The position numbers and the translations under genes were made by a program. This document shows, piece after piece, positions 63,001 to 64,000 of a stretch of DNA of 64,000 bases. The notes beneath the pieces were generated by a model. It did not search any database. It was not told where the DNA came from and saw nothing but the letters and a program-made list of their open reading frames with translations. Position 1 is the stretch's first letter. Each line of letters begins with the position of its first letter. Location of the stretch: NCBI GenBank assembly GCA_965153355.1, contig OZ231127.1:59148001-59212000 (forward strand), written 5' to 3'. Source of the DNA: Flaccisagitta enflata. Taxonomy: Eukaryota > Chaetognatha > Sagittoidea > Aphragmophora.

Positions 63001-64000
63001 CTTCTCCTCCTCCTCCTCCGTCCCTCCCCCCTTCAAATCCGAGTCTCGAGGCCCAAATTCCAGGCTAGGATTTGGGCCTTGAGGCTGGGATTTGGGCCTC
63101 GAGACTGGGATTTGGGCCTCGAGACTGGGATTTGAGGGGGGGGGGGGACGTAGAATTGCTTTTGATTTGATCTAACAGTAAAAAGGAAAAATTTTGATGA
63201 CTAAAGTCAAAAGCATGGTGAAAAGTGACCAATGCTTACGACTTTTTTCCTCACGGCGACAGCCGCCATTACTGGTACCTGGAAAATACCCCTTCATTTC
63301 TTAAAAGAACCTATTCTATAAGAACATCCGCTCTTACTCCCTTTGTCCCTTTGTCCACCCTCGCCCAAACTTGAGAACGAATCAAAGCCCCCGCTGAACT
63401 GCAGACGAGTCAATCGGCTGTGTACAGCCTACATTGTAATTTCCACAAACAGTAAATCGGTAGAAAAGAGCGAGAGAAACTGATCAATAATACATCCTAT
63501 CGCCATGCAAAAATAGTTACAGAAGAAGGGTTAATACAAGATGTGAACCCCCCCAAAACTGCAGCACCCCCCTTACAGATCAAATTACAACAACGAAAAA
63601 TATGTATGAAGAAGCAAATTATAGATTAGGACTATACAAATAGCACCACCAAGTGTAATAGAATTAATTACAGCTGTAGGTGGGGGTGCTAAAGTTTTCA
63701 GGGGGTTCACACCTTGTATTTGGCTTTTCTCTGTAGAATTTTCTTTCTTTTTCCTTCTTTTAAACTCCTTCCTTTAAATCCTTCCCGAAACCCAACCTGC
63801 ATCTCCATGTTTGACTCGGAGGAATCGGTTGATGTAGTTTCAGAACTAGCGTGAACCAAGTTTCCGTGACTTGCAGCGAAAGCGGCTCCACCAACATGGG
63901 CTGTCATCACGCTAGGATGAGTTGTATTTTCCCCGCGGCCGCCGCAGCGAGGAGCCGAATGAGATGTGAAGCTGGCGTTCGGAGGAAGAGTGTTAGAGAG
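55266..64000 (-). CDS. SOCS5: Suppressor of cytokine signalling, SOCS4/5 (Socs36E) type (5' end missing)
   Basis: Minus strand; exons >64000-63797 and 57701-55266 join in phase 0, giving at least 879 residues. Numbered from 57701, residues 1-615 are low-complexity, Ser/Gly/His-rich with basic clusters. A conserved pre-SH2 segment ([16 protein letters not shown]) precedes the SH2 domain (about 660-755), which has the FLLRD phosphotyrosine pocket (Arg 684). The SOCS box (about 761-800) has [10 protein letters not shown] and [23 protein letters not shown] and [10 protein letters not shown] are specific to SOCS4/5. Family members bind activated receptors through SH2 and recruit elongin B/C-cullin 5 through the SOCS box, damping JAK/STAT and EGFR signalling; this role is assigned by homology. 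The N-terminal region is longer than in vertebrate SOCS5. The stop is TAG at 55268-55266. Confidence 0.93.
57939..58976. mobile_element. Element with 5 bp target duplication (copy 2, carrying an insertion)
   Basis: Inverse copy of 39580-40475. Ends CACTGAG and CTTAGTG, with CAATT duplicated at 57934-57938 and 58977-58981. Its 1038 bases equal 896 plus 142: a 140 bp hairpin element plus a 2 bp duplication at 58397-58536. Confidence 0.87.
58397..58541 (+). repeat. ~140 bp 3'-hairpin interspersed element (reference copy)
   Basis: The exact insert can be defined because the empty site is present at 40010-40030. It runs from CAAGGCCGGATACACGGC to AGTCGCG-TGTC-CGCGACT, followed by the target A-run, with AA duplicated. 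It contains CAGTCGCGGACGGTTGGGCA and a GACGGACGGACGGACC tract. Confidence 0.9.
59135..59232. repeat. Hairpin: TTTGCATTTC..AACATGGCCCT
   Basis: Two inverted arms of about 35 bases (59150 and 59195) around GTTCTAAAGACATC. The arm sequence recurs at 4005-4030. Confidence 0.6.
59936..60050. repeat. (GT)n microsatellite
   Basis: About 115 bases of GT with three GTGTCT interruptions. The short Cys/Val and Thr/His frames are artefacts. Confidence 0.95.
60060..60710. repeat. ~175 bp tandem repeat, three copies plus an inverted part
   Basis: TAATATATTACTACATAAAT...TTTTACTACCCTTTGCCTAT repeats at about 60060, 60233 and 60405. 60570-60690 carries the same sequence inverted (GGCAAAGGGTAGTAAAAG). Confidence 0.85.
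61043..61542. repeat. Inverted-repeat element, TA-flanked, 0.5 kb
   Basis: GGGTTGGCCAAATTCAACT at the left faces AGTTGAATTTGGCCACCCA at the right, with TA just outside. The arms include AAAGTTGATACTCATTTTCA-like sequence. No ORF. Confidence 0.65.
61626..61839 (-). repeat. Long hairpin-family variant with AAGTCATT units
   Basis: Same arrangement as 31582-31941: a TTTTTAGGTCACGTACACGCGACT end, TCCGTCC tract, AAGTCATTTT units, CCCACGCGACTTATAGGTG and GGCCTTGTT. Confidence 0.72.
62395..62835. repeat. ~125 bp tandem repeat, three copies
   Basis: GAGCATGCAAATACA.., TTTTAGCTCATTTAGCTCA and TTTTTCTGATTT..AATA recur at about 62420, 62570 and 62700. Confidence 0.75.
62870..63155. repeat. Foldback element, left end and core
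   Basis: ATAGTCGCAAAAGCGTTAGA then GCAGCGGCCCCGAAGGGG and GATGACCTATG, followed by AGGCCCAAATTCCAGGCT units in both orientations. Matches the right end of 744-1320. Confidence 0.72.
63541..63715. repeat. Short palindromic element beside the SOCS exon
   Basis: GATGTGAACCCCCCCAAAAC (63541) faces GTTTTCAGGGGGTTCACACC (63695), with GCAGCACCCCCC against GTGGGGGTGC inside. Lies 82 bases from the donor at 63797. Confidence 0.65.
63797..64000 (-). CDS. SOCS5: Upstream SOCS4/5 exon (partial at window edge)
   Basis: The frame is open from the right edge (codon starting at 64000) to the donor ATGCAG|GTTGGG at 63797, phase 0. It encodes a Ser/Thr/His/Gly-rich stretch like the start of the terminal exon, ending [11 protein letters not shown] content rises from about 63800 to the edge. 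The phase matches the acceptor at 57701. Assignment to the SOCS gene is by position, strand, phase and composition, not by homology. Confidence 0.65.

Overview
This is a window of an intron-rich animal (metazoan) nuclear genome. The evidence is three multi-exon genes with canonical GT/AG introns, animal-specific domain sets (SH2 plus SOCS box, RING1 plus IBR, EGF, discoidin-like, chitin-binding) and dense repeats. The chitin-binding type-2 tail suggests an invertebrate; the phylum cannot be settled from sequence alone. Nothing is prokaryotic: there are no operons and no CRISPR arrays.

Layout. (1) 1-19507, plus strand: the 3' part of a large gene for a secreted modular protein. I reconstruct 15 exons with matching phases, about 1029 codons: five discoidin (F5/8C)-like modules, five EGF-like domains and a C-terminal six-cysteine chitin-binding domain. 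Its introns are filled with palindromic, transposon-derived DNA. (2) 19508-27200: mostly a degenerate ~30 bp repeat array (about 20.1-22.75 kb), low-complexity DNA and one orphan micro-exon candidate on the minus strand. (3) 27216-47365, minus strand: an RNF19 (dorfin)-type RBR ubiquitin ligase gene. Six exons are assembled from its ATG at 47365 to the IBR domain. The catalytic RING2 exon was not found. Its second intron holds kilobases of ATC/GTC trinucleotide repeat, into which an LTR-bounded element (36283-43213) has inserted. That element has no visible pol gene but carries a FLYWCH-like zinc-finger ORF. (4) 48670-55190: a 6.5 kb palindromic element with ~1 kb terminal inverted repeats and a 9 bp target-site duplication (Mutator-like), ending 67 bp downstream of the next gene's stop codon. 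(5) 55266-64000, minus strand: a SOCS4/5-type (Socs36E-like) cytokine-signalling suppressor, with its large terminal exon and an upstream exon running off the right edge. The intron between them holds a 3.3 kb TA-flanked inverted-repeat element with further elements nested inside.

The three genes are not functionally linked in an obvious way: one encodes an extracellular-matrix-like protein, one a ubiquitin ligase and one a JAK/STAT or EGFR feedback regulator. The striking content is the mobile DNA. Two copies of an ~896 bp element have 5 bp target duplications and RSS-heptamer-like ends. A ~140 bp interspersed element has a perfect 3' hairpin and an A-run insertion preference. There is also a family of foldback elements whose cores are ~20 bp satellites that switch strand at the centre.
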